Assembly: GCF_000403845.2 (NCBI RefSeq)
Contig: NZ_KE159568.1
Location: 745,725-809,724, forward strand
Reading direction: 5' to 3'
Origin: Eubacterium sp. 14-2
GTDB lineage: Bacteria > Bacillota > Clostridia > Lachnospirales > Lachnospiraceae
DNA length: 64,000 nucleotides
This document shows, piece after piece, positions 9,306 through 18,233 of this stretch. Numbering within the stretch: position 1 is the stretch's first letter; each line of letters opens with the position of its first letter. The position numbers and the translations under genes are program-made. Below the pieces are notes generated by a model. The model was not told the origin of the DNA, did not search any database, and saw only the letters and a list, made by a program, of their open reading frames with translations.

Positions 9306-10488
9306 GAATATCCTCCCCTCTGTAGCGGGCAATGGCTGCACAGTCCTTGTCGCCTCTGCCAGATATGGTGACTGCAATGATTTTGTCTTTATCCATTGTC
9401 GGCGCAATCTTCATTGCGTGTGCAACAGCGTGAGCCGATTCGATGGCTGGGATGATACCCTCGGTCTTTGCCAGATATTCAAAAGCGTTTACTGCTTCGT
9501 CATCCGTGACAGGTACATATTCCGCTCTGCCTATATCGTGAAGATGAGCGTGCTCAGGACCAACACCGGGGTAGTCGAGTCCTGCGGAAATGGAGTAAAC
9601 CGGAGCGATCTGACCGTACTCATCCTGACAAAAATACGACTTCATTCCGTGGAAAATACCAATTCTTCCAGTGGCAATGGTTGCAGCTGTTTCAAAGGTG
9701 TCAACACCTCTCCCTGCCGCTTCGCAGCCAATCAGACGTACACATTCATCCTCTATGAAATTGCAGAAGCTGCCAATAGCATTAGACCCGCCGCCTACAC
9801 AGGCGATAACTACATCAGGCAGTCTGCCTTCTTTCTCCTGAATCTGCTCCCTGATCTCTTTAGAAATAACTGCCTGAAAATCACGAACAATGGTCGGGAA
9901 CGGATGCGGGCCCATAACAGAACCGAGACAGTAGTGAGTATCGCTGATACGAGAAGTCCATTCACGCATAGCCTCGGATACGGCATCTTTAAGGGTAGCT
10001 GTGCCTGCTTTGACGGGAATAACCTCAGCACCAAGCAATCTCATGCGATACACGTTAAGTGCCTGACGAATGGTATCTTCTTCGCCCATAAAGACCACGC
10101 ATTCCATTCCCATCAGTGCGGCGGCAGTTGCCGTGGCGACACCATGCTGTCCGGCTCCTGTTTCAGCTATCAATCGAGTTTTGCCCATCTTCTTTGCAAG
10201 AAGCGCCTGACCAAGTACATTGTTGATTTTATGTGCACCGGTGTGGTTTAAGTCTTCACGTTTAAGATAAATTTTCGCACCGCCAAGATCCTTTGTCATC
10301 TTTTCGGCAAAGTACAGCCCTGACGGTCTGCCTGCATATTCATTGAACAGATCAGTAAGTTCTCTGTTAAATTCGGAATCGTTTTTATAGTGATTATACG
10401 CTTCTTCCAGTTCGATGACCGCATTCATCAGCGTTTCGGGAATGTACTGACCGCCATGAACACCGAAGCGTCCGTTTGGATTTGTCAT
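9298..10488 (-). CDS. trpB: Tryptophan synthase beta chain
   Basis: 396 residues, full length. The PLP-lysine motif HTGAHKINN and the glycine-rich phosphate loop VGGGSNAIG are present, as are [12 protein letters not shown] and [11 protein letters not shown]. It condenses indole with serine to give tryptophan. The start overlaps the trpF stop by 4 bases (ATGA coupling). One of the larger TrpB1-type enzymes that pair with TrpA. Confidence 0.98.
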   Translation of the reverse strand: MTNPNGRFGVHGGQYIPETLMNAVIELEEAYNHYKNDSEFNRELTDLFNEYAGRPSGLYFAEKMTKDLGGAKIYLKREDLNHTGAHKINNVLGQALLAKKMGKTRLIAETGAGQHGVATATAAALMGMECVVFMGEEDTIRQALNVYRMRLLGAEVIPVKAGTATLKDAVSEAMREWTSRISDTHYCLGSVMGPHPFPTIVRDFQAVISKEIREQIQEKEGRLPDVVIACVGGGSNAIGSFCNFIEDECVRLIGCEAAGRGVDTFETAATIATGRIGIFHGMKSYFCQDEYGQIAPVYSISAGLDYPGVGPEHAHLHDIGRAEYVPVTDDEAVNAFEYLAKTEGIIPAIESAHAVAHAMKIAPTMDKDKIIAVTISGRGDKDCAAIARYRGEDIHE

Positions 10489-11093
10489 AATCTGTCTTCC
10501 TTTCTTACAGTGGCAACAAACGCCGCTATTTTTGTTTTATCTTTTACCCCATTGGCTTCAATTCCCGAGCTGACATCGACTGCAAATGGATGAAGTTCTT
10601 TGACCGCACCCATCACGTTGTCAACGTCAAGACCCCCAGCGAGAAAATACGGTCTTCTGATACTTTTTATAAGATCCCAATCAAATGCCGTACCCGTACC
10701 TGCACCAGAATCAAGCAGTATATAATCCGCCGTACTTTGTTTCGCAGTTTTTATGTCATTCGCAGTTTTAATGCGAAAAGCCTTGATAATCGGCTTATCT
10801 GTGAGCAGTCGCAGCTGTGTAATATAATCTTCATCCTCATCACCGTGAAGCTGCGCTATGTCGATAATGTCGTTCTGCATTAGCTTAGCGACATCTTGCG
10901 GATGTTTATTGACAAACACACCGACTGCCTGAATTTCGGGCGAAAGCCGGCTTTTCAGCTCCGACGCTTTTTCGTATGTTACATAACGCTTGCTTTTCGA
11001 TACAAAGACGAATCCGATATAATCCGGCTTTAGTTCGTTTGCAGTTTCCATATCACAAAGTCGGGAAAGTCCGCAAAGTTTAATCTTCGTCAT
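10485..11093 (-). CDS. trpF: Phosphoribosylanthranilate isomerase
   Basis: 202 residues. N-terminal KLCGL matches the TrpF KICG active-site region; [15 protein letters not shown] and [10 protein letters not shown] are further family motifs, and the C-terminus has VDVSSGIE. It converts N-phosphoribosylanthranilate to CdRP. Start ATG overlaps the trpC stop (ATGA). Confidence 0.96.
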   Translation of the reverse strand: MTKIKLCGLSRLCDMETANELKPDYIGFVFVSKSKRYVTYEKASELKSRLSPEIQAVGVFVNKHPQDVAKLMQNDIIDIAQLHGDEDEDYITQLRLLTDKPIIKAFRIKTANDIKTAKQSTADYILLDSGAGTGTAFDWDLIKSIRRPYFLAGGLDVDNVMGAVKELHPFAVDVSSGIEANGVKDKTKIAAFVATVRKEDRL

Positions 11094-11872
11094 ATCGTAC
11101 CTCGCAGTTCATCGAGTTTGGCTTTTTTGTCGGGTACTCGCATAAGGGTTTCGCCAATCAAAGCAGCATCCGCACCGATTTCACGGAGCTTTGCCACGTC
11201 CTCGGCACTGCTGACACCGCTTTCGGAAACAAACAGCACTTCACGTGGGATCAGCTCTCTGAGTCTGCGGCTATTATCCGTATCTACTGAAAAATCTTTG
11301 AGATTACGATTGTTGACACCGATGATACGTGCTCCTGCATTAAGTGCAGTTTGCACTTCGTTTTCATCATGCGCTTCAACCAATGCAGATAATCCGAGTT
11401 CATCACAAATGCTGATATATGATTTGATTTGTTCCTCACTTAAAATGGAACAGATCAGCAACACCGCCGATGCGCCCAGAACCTTTGCCTCATAGATCAT
11501 ATATTCATCTACTGTGAAGTCTTTCCGCAGACAGGGTACAGAAACCATGGAGGCGATTGCTTTCAGATATTTGTTACTTCCCAGAAACCATTTCGGTTCT
11601 GTCAGCACAGAAATACAGTCTGCTCCTGCCGCTTCGTACTCCTTTGCAATTTGCAGATACGGAAAATCGGGAGCTATCAGTCCTTTTGACGGAGATGCCT
11701 TTTTGCACTCACAGATAAAGGAGATACCTGCTTTCCTCAGTGCATTTTCAAAAGCAAAGGAGCTTTTAGGGAGGGATAAGGCTTGCCGCCTGATTTCCTC
11801 GATCGGTATTATCTTTTTTGCCTGCTCGGTACGTTCACATGCGTGATCGGCAAGCTGACCGAGAATTGTCAT
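11090..11872 (-). CDS. trpC: Indole-3-glycerol phosphate synthase
   Basis: 260 residues. [13 protein letters not shown] (active-site Lys), [23 protein letters not shown] and SESGV are classic TrpC motifs. It closes the indole ring from CdRP. TrpC and TrpF are separate proteins here, as in Bacillus. ATGA overlap with trpD. Confidence 0.97.
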   Translation of the reverse strand: MTILGQLADHACERTEQAKKIIPIEEIRRQALSLPKSSFAFENALRKAGISFICECKKASPSKGLIAPDFPYLQIAKEYEAAGADCISVLTEPKWFLGSNKYLKAIASMVSVPCLRKDFTVDEYMIYEAKVLGASAVLLICSILSEEQIKSYISICDELGLSALVEAHDENEVQTALNAGARIIGVNNRNLKDFSVDTDNSRRLRELIPREVLFVSESGVSSAEDVAKLREIGADAALIGETLMRVPDKKAKLDELRGTI

Positions 11873-12900
11873 ACCTCTACCTCCGGACGATTGCTAACTT
11901 CGATAAGTTTCTTCAATGTTTCAAGTGCCTTGCCGGAATCAATGATCTCTGCGGCAAGTGCGATACCTTCTTTCATACTGTCAGCCTTACCGCCGATATA
12001 AAGTGCTGCACCTGCGTTCATAAGAACAGCATTTCTCTTATGGCCTTTTTCACCATTTAAGATAGCAAACGTGATTTTAGCATTTTCTTCGGGTGTGCCG
12101 CCCTTCAGGTCTTCTTTTGTGCAGCGTTCAAAACTGAAGTCTTCCGGTGTGACCACCGAGGATTTGAACCAACCGTCACGAATCTCGCAGATCGTAGTCG
12201 GTGCACTCATGGAGATCTCATCCAGCTTATCCTGACCGTACACAACCATGCCACGTTTGATGCCGAGATTTATCAGAACCTGCGCCAGCGGTTCAACAAG
12301 ATAATCATCATACACACCGAGAAGCTGCATGGATGGTGTGCCTGGATTCGTAAGAGGACCGAGAATATTGAACACGGTACGGAAACCAAGTTCCTTACGG
12401 ATAGCACCAACGTATTTCATAGAGGTGTGATATTTCTGTGCAAAGAAGAAGCACATACCGACCTCATTCAGTAGTTCAATACATCTTGCCGGACTCTGCT
12501 GGATGTTTACACCAAGAGCTTCCAGACAATCTGCCGTTCCACACTGGGAGGATGCGGCTCTGTTACCGTGTTTTGCAACTTTCATACCGCTTGCAGCTGC
12601 AACCAGAGCGGAAGTGGTGGAAATATTGAAACTGTGGGCATTATCACCGCCTGTTCCAACAATTTCAAAAAGTTCCATACCGGTCTCAACCTTTGTTGCG
12701 TGCGCTCTCATAGCAGCTGCGCAGCCTGCAATCTCAGCCGTAGTCTCAGCTCTGGCACTTTTGGTGGACAGAGCTGCAAGAAAAGCTGCATTCTGTGTTG
12801 CTGTTGTTTCACCGCTCATGATTTCATTCATGACGGTATATGCCTCATCATAAGTGAGGTCTTCTTTATTTACAATTTTTACGATGGATTCTTTAATCAA
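11869..12900 (-). CDS. trpD: Anthranilate phosphoribosyltransferase
   Basis: 343 residues; TTG start at 12900 with GGAGAT 7-8 bases upstream and 3 bases after the trpG stop. The substrate-binding motifs [17 protein letters not shown] and [15 protein letters not shown] are intact, and [14 protein letters not shown] follows. It attaches PRPP to anthranilate. Not fused to TrpG, unlike enterobacteria. Confidence 0.97.
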   Translation of the reverse strand: MIKESIVKIVNKEDLTYDEAYTVMNEIMSGETTATQNAAFLAALSTKSARAETTAEIAGCAAAMRAHATKVETGMELFEIVGTGGDNAHSFNISTTSALVAAASGMKVAKHGNRAASSQCGTADCLEALGVNIQQSPARCIELLNEVGMCFFFAQKYHTSMKYVGAIRKELGFRTVFNILGPLTNPGTPSMQLLGVYDDYLVEPLAQVLINLGIKRGMVVYGQDKLDEISMSAPTTICEIRDGWFKSSVVTPEDFSFERCTKEDLKGGTPEENAKITFAILNGEKGHKRNAVLMNAGAALYIGGKADSMKEGIALAAEIIDSGKALETLKKLIEVSNRPEVEV

Positions 12901-12903
12901 GAC

Positions 12904-13470
12904 TCATATCTCCTTTATAAAATTTTTAAGCATCTGCTTACCGTCCGGTGTCATAACAGATTCAGGATGGAATTGTACGCCGTAAATGGGATGCTCTTTG
13001 TGCTGTACCGCCATTACCTCGCTGTCTGTGGTAAATGCTGTTATTTTTAGTTCTTCGGGAATAGTGTCGGCGTCTGCTGCAAGGGAATGATACCGTGCCA
13101 CAGGCGCAACGTCGGGACAATCTTTGAATAATGGGCAACTTGTGTCAAATTTCACATCCGACTGTTTACCATGCATTAGTTCCTTTGCGTAGGTAACGGT
13201 TGCACCGAAAGCAGCGCACATTGCCTGATGACCAAGACAAACACCAAGTATCGGAATATCGTGGATTGTTTTTACAATATCTATGATGACACCTGCATCC
13301 TCCGGTCTGCCTGGACCGGGAGAAAGAATAATACGGTCAGGATTCAAGTTTTTGATTTCGTCTACCTTCATTTCATCGTTTCGGATAATCCTGATATCCG
13401 GCTCAATCTCGCCTGTGAGCTGATAAAGATTATAGGAAAAGCTGTCGTAGTTATCTATCAGAAGAATCAT
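12904..13470 (-). CDS. trpG: Anthranilate synthase, glutamine amidotransferase subunit
   Basis: 188 residues. A class I amidotransferase with the triad visible: nucleophile in GVCLGHQAM, His and Glu in GVQFHPES. Oxyanion loop LSPGPGRPEDAG is present. It supplies ammonia to TrpE; it may also serve PabB, as no separate pabA is seen. Start overlaps the trpE stop (ATGA). Confidence 0.96.
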   Translation of the reverse strand: MILLIDNYDSFSYNLYQLTGEIEPDIRIIRNDEMKVDEIKNLNPDRIILSPGPGRPEDAGVIIDIVKTIHDIPILGVCLGHQAMCAAFGATVTYAKELMHGKQSDVKFDTSCPLFKDCPDVAPVARYHSLAADADTIPEELKITAFTTDSEVMAVQHKEHPIYGVQFHPESVMTPDGKQMLKNFIKEI

Positions 13471-14933
13471 AATTCTACCTCCTGTGCAAGTTCTAATGCT
13501 TTAAGTGAAGATTTGGCTTTGTTCAGACATTCTTCAAATTCCTTTTCTGGGACAGAATCCGCCACAATTCCAGCTCCGCTTCTCACGAATACCTTACCGT
13601 TCTTCTTACAGGCTATGCGGATGGCAATACAGGTATCCATATTCCCTGTGAAGTCGATGTAGCCAATTGCACCGCCATAAATGCCACGCTTGTTGTTTTC
13701 AAGTTCTCCAATTAACTGGCAGGCTCTGATTTTCGGCGCACCGGAAAGCGTCCCAGCAGGTAATACCGCTTCAATGGCATCCAGCGCATCGTGATTTTCT
13801 CTGATCTCACCACGCACCGTAGAGCCGATGTGCATAACATGGGAGAAGCGTTCAATGGAATGGAGCTTTTCGATCTGTACAGTACCAAACCTGCTTATTT
13901 TCCCGAGATCATTTCGTCCTAAATCGACCAGCATATTGTGTTCGGCAAGTTCTTTTTCATCAGCAAGCAGCTCGGCTTCGAGAGCCTTGTCTTCTTCCTC
14001 AGTTTTGCCTCTCGGTTTTGTTCCGGCAAGAGGGAAAGTGTGCAGCACACCATTTTCCAGCTTTACCAGCGTTTCGGGAGATGCCCCCGCAACCTCTACG
14101 TCTGTTCCTGAAAAATAAAACATATACGGTGATGGATTGATTGTGCGAAGCACACGGAAGGTATTCAGGAGACTTCCCTCAAAAGGCGCACACAGGCGGT
14201 TGGAAAGCACAATCTGGAAAATATCCCCCTCACGGATATAATGCTTTGCTTTTTCTACCATGCCGCAGAATTGCTCTTTGTCAAACAACGGCGTAACTTC
14301 TCCAAGCAGCTTACCGCCCGGTTCATTCTTCTTTTCGCCGTGTCTCAAAAGCTCTGCGAGCTGACGGAGCTCCATGACTGCTTTGTTGTAACCAGTTTCC
14401 GGATCATCCAGCGACATATTTACAATGAGAATAATTTTCTGTCGGAGATGATCGAATGCGATAACTTTATCAAAGAGCATCAGGTCAACATCCTTAAATG
14501 CCTCGTTATCTTCTACATCACATTTGACGGTCGGTTCGCTGTAGGTGAGATAATCATAGGAGAAGTATCCCACAAGACCGCCTGTAAAGGAAGGGAGATA
14601 ATCGAAACGGGGACTTTTATAATCGGCAAGAATCTGACGGAGATAGTCGGATGGGTTATCTGTCTTAACCTTGAGATTGCCATTCTTCATCTCGCCATCA
14701 ATGCAGGTGATCTCCATTTTCGGGTCAAATCCAAGGAAAGTGTAACGTCCCCAGGTTTCATTTGCATGAGCAGATTCCAGCATATAGCAATGAGTGGATA
14801 CATTTTTCAGAATTTTCATCGTTTCAACAGGTGTTGTGAAGTCGGAAAGGATTTCAAAGCTGACCGGCAATACGTTATAATGGCCGGTTGCTGCGATTTC
14901 TTTGACTTTAACAAAAGTTGGCTGAATTTTCAT
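13467..14933 (-). CDS. trpE: Anthranilate synthase component I
   Basis: 488 residues from ATG 14933, 6 bases after GGAGGAA; an upstream in-frame TTG lies inside that ribosome binding site. N-terminal part contains the LLESA feedback region (YMLESAHANETWGRY). The chorismate-binding domain shows DIFQIVLSNR, FPLAGTKPRG, DLGRNDLG and GTLSGAPKIRA. First gene of trpEGDCFBA. Both the T-box and probable tryptophan feedback should control flux. Confidence 0.97.
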   Translation of the reverse strand: MKIQPTFVKVKEIAATGHYNVLPVSFEILSDFTTPVETMKILKNVSTHCYMLESAHANETWGRYTFLGFDPKMEITCIDGEMKNGNLKVKTDNPSDYLRQILADYKSPRFDYLPSFTGGLVGYFSYDYLTYSEPTVKCDVEDNEAFKDVDLMLFDKVIAFDHLRQKIILIVNMSLDDPETGYNKAVMELRQLAELLRHGEKKNEPGGKLLGEVTPLFDKEQFCGMVEKAKHYIREGDIFQIVLSNRLCAPFEGSLLNTFRVLRTINPSPYMFYFSGTDVEVAGASPETLVKLENGVLHTFPLAGTKPRGKTEEEDKALEAELLADEKELAEHNMLVDLGRNDLGKISRFGTVQIEKLHSIERFSHVMHIGSTVRGEIRENHDALDAIEAVLPAGTLSGAPKIRACQLIGELENNKRGIYGGAIGYIDFTGNMDTCIAIRIACKKNGKVFVRSGAGIVADSVPEKEFEECLNKAKSSLKALELAQEVEL

Positions 14934-14967
14934 AATCAGTTCCTCCAAACAGGTATGGTAAAGTTGG

Positions 14968-15036
14968 TTATTTATCAGGATGATTCAATTTCAATATTCG
15001 GCGCACAGCGCGCCGCCAACGTTTTGTATACAGCAT
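14968..15036 (-). CDS. Short ORF in the trp leader (22 codons)
   Basis: ATG 15036 follows AGGAGG with a 6-base gap, a better site than many genes here. The peptide starts MLYTKRW, is rich in Arg/Lys with one Trp codon, and ends NHPDK; it stops 34 bases before trpE. It lies after both leader hairpins. It could be a translated leader peptide coupling to trpE or a chance frame. It lacks the tandem Trp codons of a classic attenuation peptide. Confidence 0.4.
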   Translation of the reverse strand: MLYTKRWRRAVRRILKLNHPDK

Positions 15037-15054
15037 ATCGCAACCTCCTGAGAC

Positions 15055-15100
15055 AAAGAAAAGACTCCTTTGAGCTTCTATCTCAACTTAAGGAGTCTTG
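15055..15100 (-). terminator. Second terminator-like hairpin in the trp leader
   Basis: On the minus strand AAGACTCCT pairs with AGGAGTCTT, with an inner TTGAG/CTCAA arm, followed by TTCTTTG. It stands downstream of the T-box terminator and upstream of the short ORF. The strand ending in AGGAG could also affect downstream initiation. Confidence 0.6.
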
Positions 15101-15103
15101 TAA

Positions 15104-15395
15104 AACAAAAACGTCCCTGACAGAGATATACACTCTGTCAAGGACGAATAAAAATACTTATCCGCGGTGCCACCTTGATTCATAGGAACAACCCTATGCA
15201 CTTAGCAGGATACCAACATATCCCCGGCAAATGACGTCTGCCTGCAACGTCGCAGAATACTTTGTGAGAATCACATTTGACTGCGCCCTCAGCGGTCCAT
15301 TTGACAACTTGTTTCTTACCTGACTCTCAGCACCACAGGTTCTCTGTAAAGGCATCATTGCCGTTATCTCCGCTTCAACGGTTTGAAGTATCAAA
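15104..15395 (-). promoter_or_regulatory. T-box riboswitch, tryptophan specificity, controlling the trp operon
   Basis: The T-box sequence AAGGTGGCACCGCGGAT lies at 15177-15161. In stem I the specifier context AAA-TGG-ACC gives TGG (Trp) at 15299-15297. The terminator is strong: CGTCCTTGACAGAG with CTCTGTCAGGGACG then GTTTTTGTTTT (15147-15104). The competing antiterminator uses TCAAGG with CCTTGA. Uncharged tRNA-Trp should permit read-through. Confidence 0.93.
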
Positions 15396-15404
15396 TTTGG
15401 TGTT

Positions 15405-15433
15405 ATTATACTCCGGATTACCTATATTGTCAA
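15405..15433 (-). promoter_or_regulatory. Sigma-A promoter of the trp operon
   Basis: Perfect TTGACA (15433-15428) and TATAAT (15410-15405) with a 17-base spacer, immediately upstream of T-box stem I. Confidence 0.9.
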
Positions 15434-15497
15434 TATGTTTGCGCAGGTTGTTACAAATTGTTCATACTCTACTATGTGAAGTGCTTAATCAAGGCTT

Positions 15498-15638
15498 TTA
15501 TACTCTGTTACAGTTTTCAAATAGTTTTCCGGATACCATCTGCCTTGTTACAGACATTTTACCTGCCAGTTCCGCCTTAGTAAGGCCCAATTCCCGTCTT
15601 GCCTGAACAATTTTTACACCTGTTTCCACGATTGGCAT
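15498..15638 (-). pseudogene. Truncated XRE-family HTH regulator
   Basis: 46 codons. VQARRELGLTKAELAGKMSV is the N-terminal half of a Cro/C1-type HTH; after TRQMVS the sequence leaves the family (expected RWE) and stops. The complete gene would be over 60 residues for the domain alone. It lies just upstream of the trp promoter and is probably a relic. 15640-15960 beyond it holds nothing I can identify. Confidence 0.55.
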
Positions 15639-15961
15639 TCCTTACCATTCCTTTTATCCTCAACATATCTCAGAATATTGTTTTATACAGGCAATTCCTG
15701 CGCACCCGTGCAACACCGCATGTTGCGCATGCTGTGAAATTCTCCGCAGAATCACAAATATTTCACTTTTATTGCCAGTGGGCGTTTCACAAAATTACCT
15801 TTTATGGAAAATTTCAGAGAATGTCCATGAACCCATCAGCATCAGTGATCCCTGAGAATCTGCGCAGAAACTGAAAACATTATAACAAAAAAACTCACTG
15901 CTGCCATATCCGTGAATCTCCGATTCGGCCTCTTTCCTGCCCGAACAGTACAAACTTCTTA

Positions 15962-15990
15962 TTGTGCTGGCTGAAAAAAAGGGCTATAAT
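15962..15990 (+). promoter_or_regulatory. Probable promoter of the chemoreceptor gene
   Basis: TTGTGC (15962-15967) and TATAAT (15985-15990) with a 17-base spacer, about 50 bases before ATG 16044. Confidence 0.5.
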
Positions 15991-16043
15991 GAAAATGAGT
16001 AATATTGGGAGACATTTATGAAATATCAGAAAAGAGGTCATTT

Positions 16044-18107
16044 ATGAAGCAAAAGACAAATGGAACAAATTCCAGAAAAAAAATTGCAGACGAAATACTT
16101 CGTCAGATTGGCGGCAGCGTTATCCTGGTGCTTCTTCTGATAGCAGCTGTGTCCATCTGTATGGTGGGCTGGCTGAGTATTACGTCCAAAAAAACGGAAC
16201 TGACAGAGGAATCCAATGCAGCGGCAAATCAGCTGACCGGATTTCTGAAACAGTATACCAAAAGCGTGGAACAGCTTGCTGTCAACCCTGAAATAAAGCA
16301 TATTATGACAGAAATAAAAGCCGGAGACAACATCCGACAGGCAGAAAAACTGGAAACGGTTCTGGACAATCTCTCACACATTGCAGAAACAGATACGGAA
16401 AATGTTATGGCCGTATGGATTTCTGATCTGGATGCAAGCTCATTTCTCCAGTCTGACGGACTTACAAATGATGGAGAATGGGATATCACAGGACGCGGAT
16501 GGTACAGCTGTATTGAAAACAGACAGACCATTCTCACCGAACCCTATGTGGATTCCACCAACGGAAAAATGGTTTTAAGCGCTGCCGCCCCGGTTTACGA
16601 CGACGCTACCGGAGAAGTTATCGGCGCAGTGGGTATGGATATTGCCATGGATCACATGACAGAAGTTATGAGTCAGTACAAAATCGGCCGAAAAGGCTAT
16701 GTTCTGCTGCTGTCGGAAAATGGTATGTTCCTGTATCATCCCAAAAAGGATGTTATCCAGAAAAATGTAAAAGATATAAACACGTCCCAGAATGTAATAA
16801 ATGCCATGGCCTCTCAAAAAAATGAGTTTCTGAAATACAGGGCAGACGGCGTCACAAAATACGGTTCTCTGCAGCATGCCGGAGATACCGGTTATATTGT
16901 TCTCAGCAGCCTGCCCATGTCAGAATATTATGCCACGCTGATTGCGATGGTTCTTGCCCTGATCGTTATCTTTGCCGCAGGCATTATGCTGATAGCATTC
17001 AGGATCCGGAAAAGTTCCGCCAGTCTGACAAAACCGATTCTGGAACTGAATCATACCGCCCAGCAGCTTGCTGCCGGGGATCTGAACGTGGATCTTCTGA
17101 TTACAAGTGAAGATGAAATCGGTGAACTGGGTGAATCCATTCAGAAAACTGTCAGCAGACTGAAAGAGTACATAGAATACATTGATGAAACAGCAGACGT
17201 ACTGGCTCAGGTAGCCGATGGAAAACTGAGCATCAATCTGAAAAATGACTATGTGGGTGAATTTCAGAAAATCAAGACTGCTTTGCTCAATATCTCCGAT
17301 TCCATGAATCAGGTTATGGCAGGAATCTCAGAAAGCTCAGAACATGTATCTGTGGGAGCCATGGAACTGGCCTCCGCCTCTCAGGTTCTGGCGGAAGGGG
17401 CCGAAGAACAGGCCGCAGCCATTGAGCAGCTCACTGCCACCACTGCCACTGTGGCCGAACAGGTGGAAAACAGCCGCAGAGAGGCTGAAAATTCAGCCAA
17501 AGCAACTTCACAGGTCACTGAAATCATAGCCCGGAACCAGAAACAAATGACACGGATGACAGACGCCATGGAAAAAATCAGAGAGACTTCCCAGCAGGTT
17601 GTGGGCATTATCCAGACCATCGAAGATATTGCTTCTCAGACCAATCTCCTCTCCCTGAACGCCTCTATTGAGGCCGCCCGCGCCGGCGAAGCAGGAAAAG
17701 GATTTGCAGTAGTTGCCGACGAAATCGGCAAACTGGCTCTGGAAAGCTCCGAAGCTGCAAATACCACAAAGGAACTGATTGAAATCTCCATGGAAGAAAT
17801 CAACAGAGGAAATACCATTGCCGGCAGTGTTATGGACTCCCTGAAGGAATCTGTCTCAGCGGTAGCCCAGGTAAATACACTGATACAGCAAACTGCTGAA
17901 AATGCCGCTGTTCAGGCTGAAAACATGGAACAGCTCCGTATGGGCATCGAAGAAATGGCTCAGGGAATTCAGGATAATTCCGCAGCCTCCCAGGAAACCT
18001 CGGCAACTTCAGAAGAACTGGCTTCCCAGGCTGAAATACTGAATAAAATGGTACAGAAATTTGAACTCTGCCAGGAGCAGCCTCAGGAGGTTCCCACAGA
18101 AGCATAA
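16044..18107 (+). CDS. Methyl-accepting chemotaxis protein (dCache-HAMP-MCP)
   Basis: 687 residues; start ATG 16044 behind AGAGG at 7 bases, in preference to the in-frame TTG 16005. First membrane segment about 24-46, extracytoplasmic Cache sensor ([43 protein letters not shown]), second membrane segment about 305-330, HAMP, then a signalling domain with tip [22 protein letters not shown]. One of three MCP-type genes in the window. The only gene on the plus strand in this part. Confidence 0.95.
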   Translation: MKQKTNGTNSRKKIADEILRQIGGSVILVLLLIAAVSICMVGWLSITSKKTELTEESNAAANQLTGFLKQYTKSVEQLAVNPEIKHIMTEIKAGDNIRQAEKLETVLDNLSHIAETDTENVMAVWISDLDASSFLQSDGLTNDGEWDITGRGWYSCIENRQTILTEPYVDSTNGKMVLSAAAPVYDDATGEVIGAVGMDIAMDHMTEVMSQYKIGRKGYVLLLSENGMFLYHPKKDVIQKNVKDINTSQNVINAMASQKNEFLKYRADGVTKYGSLQHAGDTGYIVLSSLPMSEYYATLIAMVLALIVIFAAGIMLIAFRIRKSSASLTKPILELNHTAQQLAAGDLNVDLLITSEDEIGELGESIQKTVSRLKEYIEYIDETADVLAQVADGKLSINLKNDYVGEFQKIKTALLNISDSMNQVMAGISESSEHVSVGAMELASASQVLAEGAEEQAAAIEQLTATTATVAEQVENSRREAENSAKATSQVTEIIARNQKQMTRMTDAMEKIRETSQQVVGIIQTIEDIASQTNLLSLNASIEAARAGEAGKGFAVVADEIGKLALESSEAANTTKELIEISMEEINRGNTIAGSVMDSLKESVSAVAQVNTLIQQTAENAAVQAENMEQLRMGIEEMAQGIQDNSAASQETSATSEELASQAEILNKMVQKFELCQEQPQEVPTEA

Positions 18108-18112
18108 ATTTC

Positions 18113-18148
18113 AGGACTGCTGCAAAATCTCCTGTTTTGCAGCAGTCC
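18113..18148 (+). other. Strong hairpin after the chemoreceptor gene
   Basis: GGACTGCTGCAAAA pairs perfectly with TTTTGCAGCAGTCC around a 7-base loop. No T-tract follows directly; it runs into inverted repeat A, whose end does carry one. Confidence 0.7.
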
Positions 18149-18204
18149 AGGTCCCTCATGAGTGAAGGATTCAGGGAGTTGAAGCAGACCTGTCCGCTTT
18201 TTTA
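18147..18204 (-). repeat. Repeat A, core copy in inverted orientation
   Basis: The reverse complement matches the core at 4376-4430 and 42485-42537 with few changes (TGAATCCTTCACTCATGAGG). Read on plus, its end GCAGACCTGTCCGC is a near-palindrome followed by TTTTTTATTT and could terminate the upstream chemoreceptor transcript. The tail found in the other two copies is absent. Confidence 0.8.
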
Positions 18205-18233
18205 TTTCATCCGTTTTGCAGGCATGTCTGCTA

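Noticed and set aside
11783-12060. Small plus-strand frames in the trp operon
   Set aside because: All lie antisense to conserved Trp enzyme motifs.
14968-15036. Classic tryptophan attenuation peptide
   Set aside because: Only one Trp codon, and the ORF lies after the hairpins, not before them. Reported only as a short ORF.
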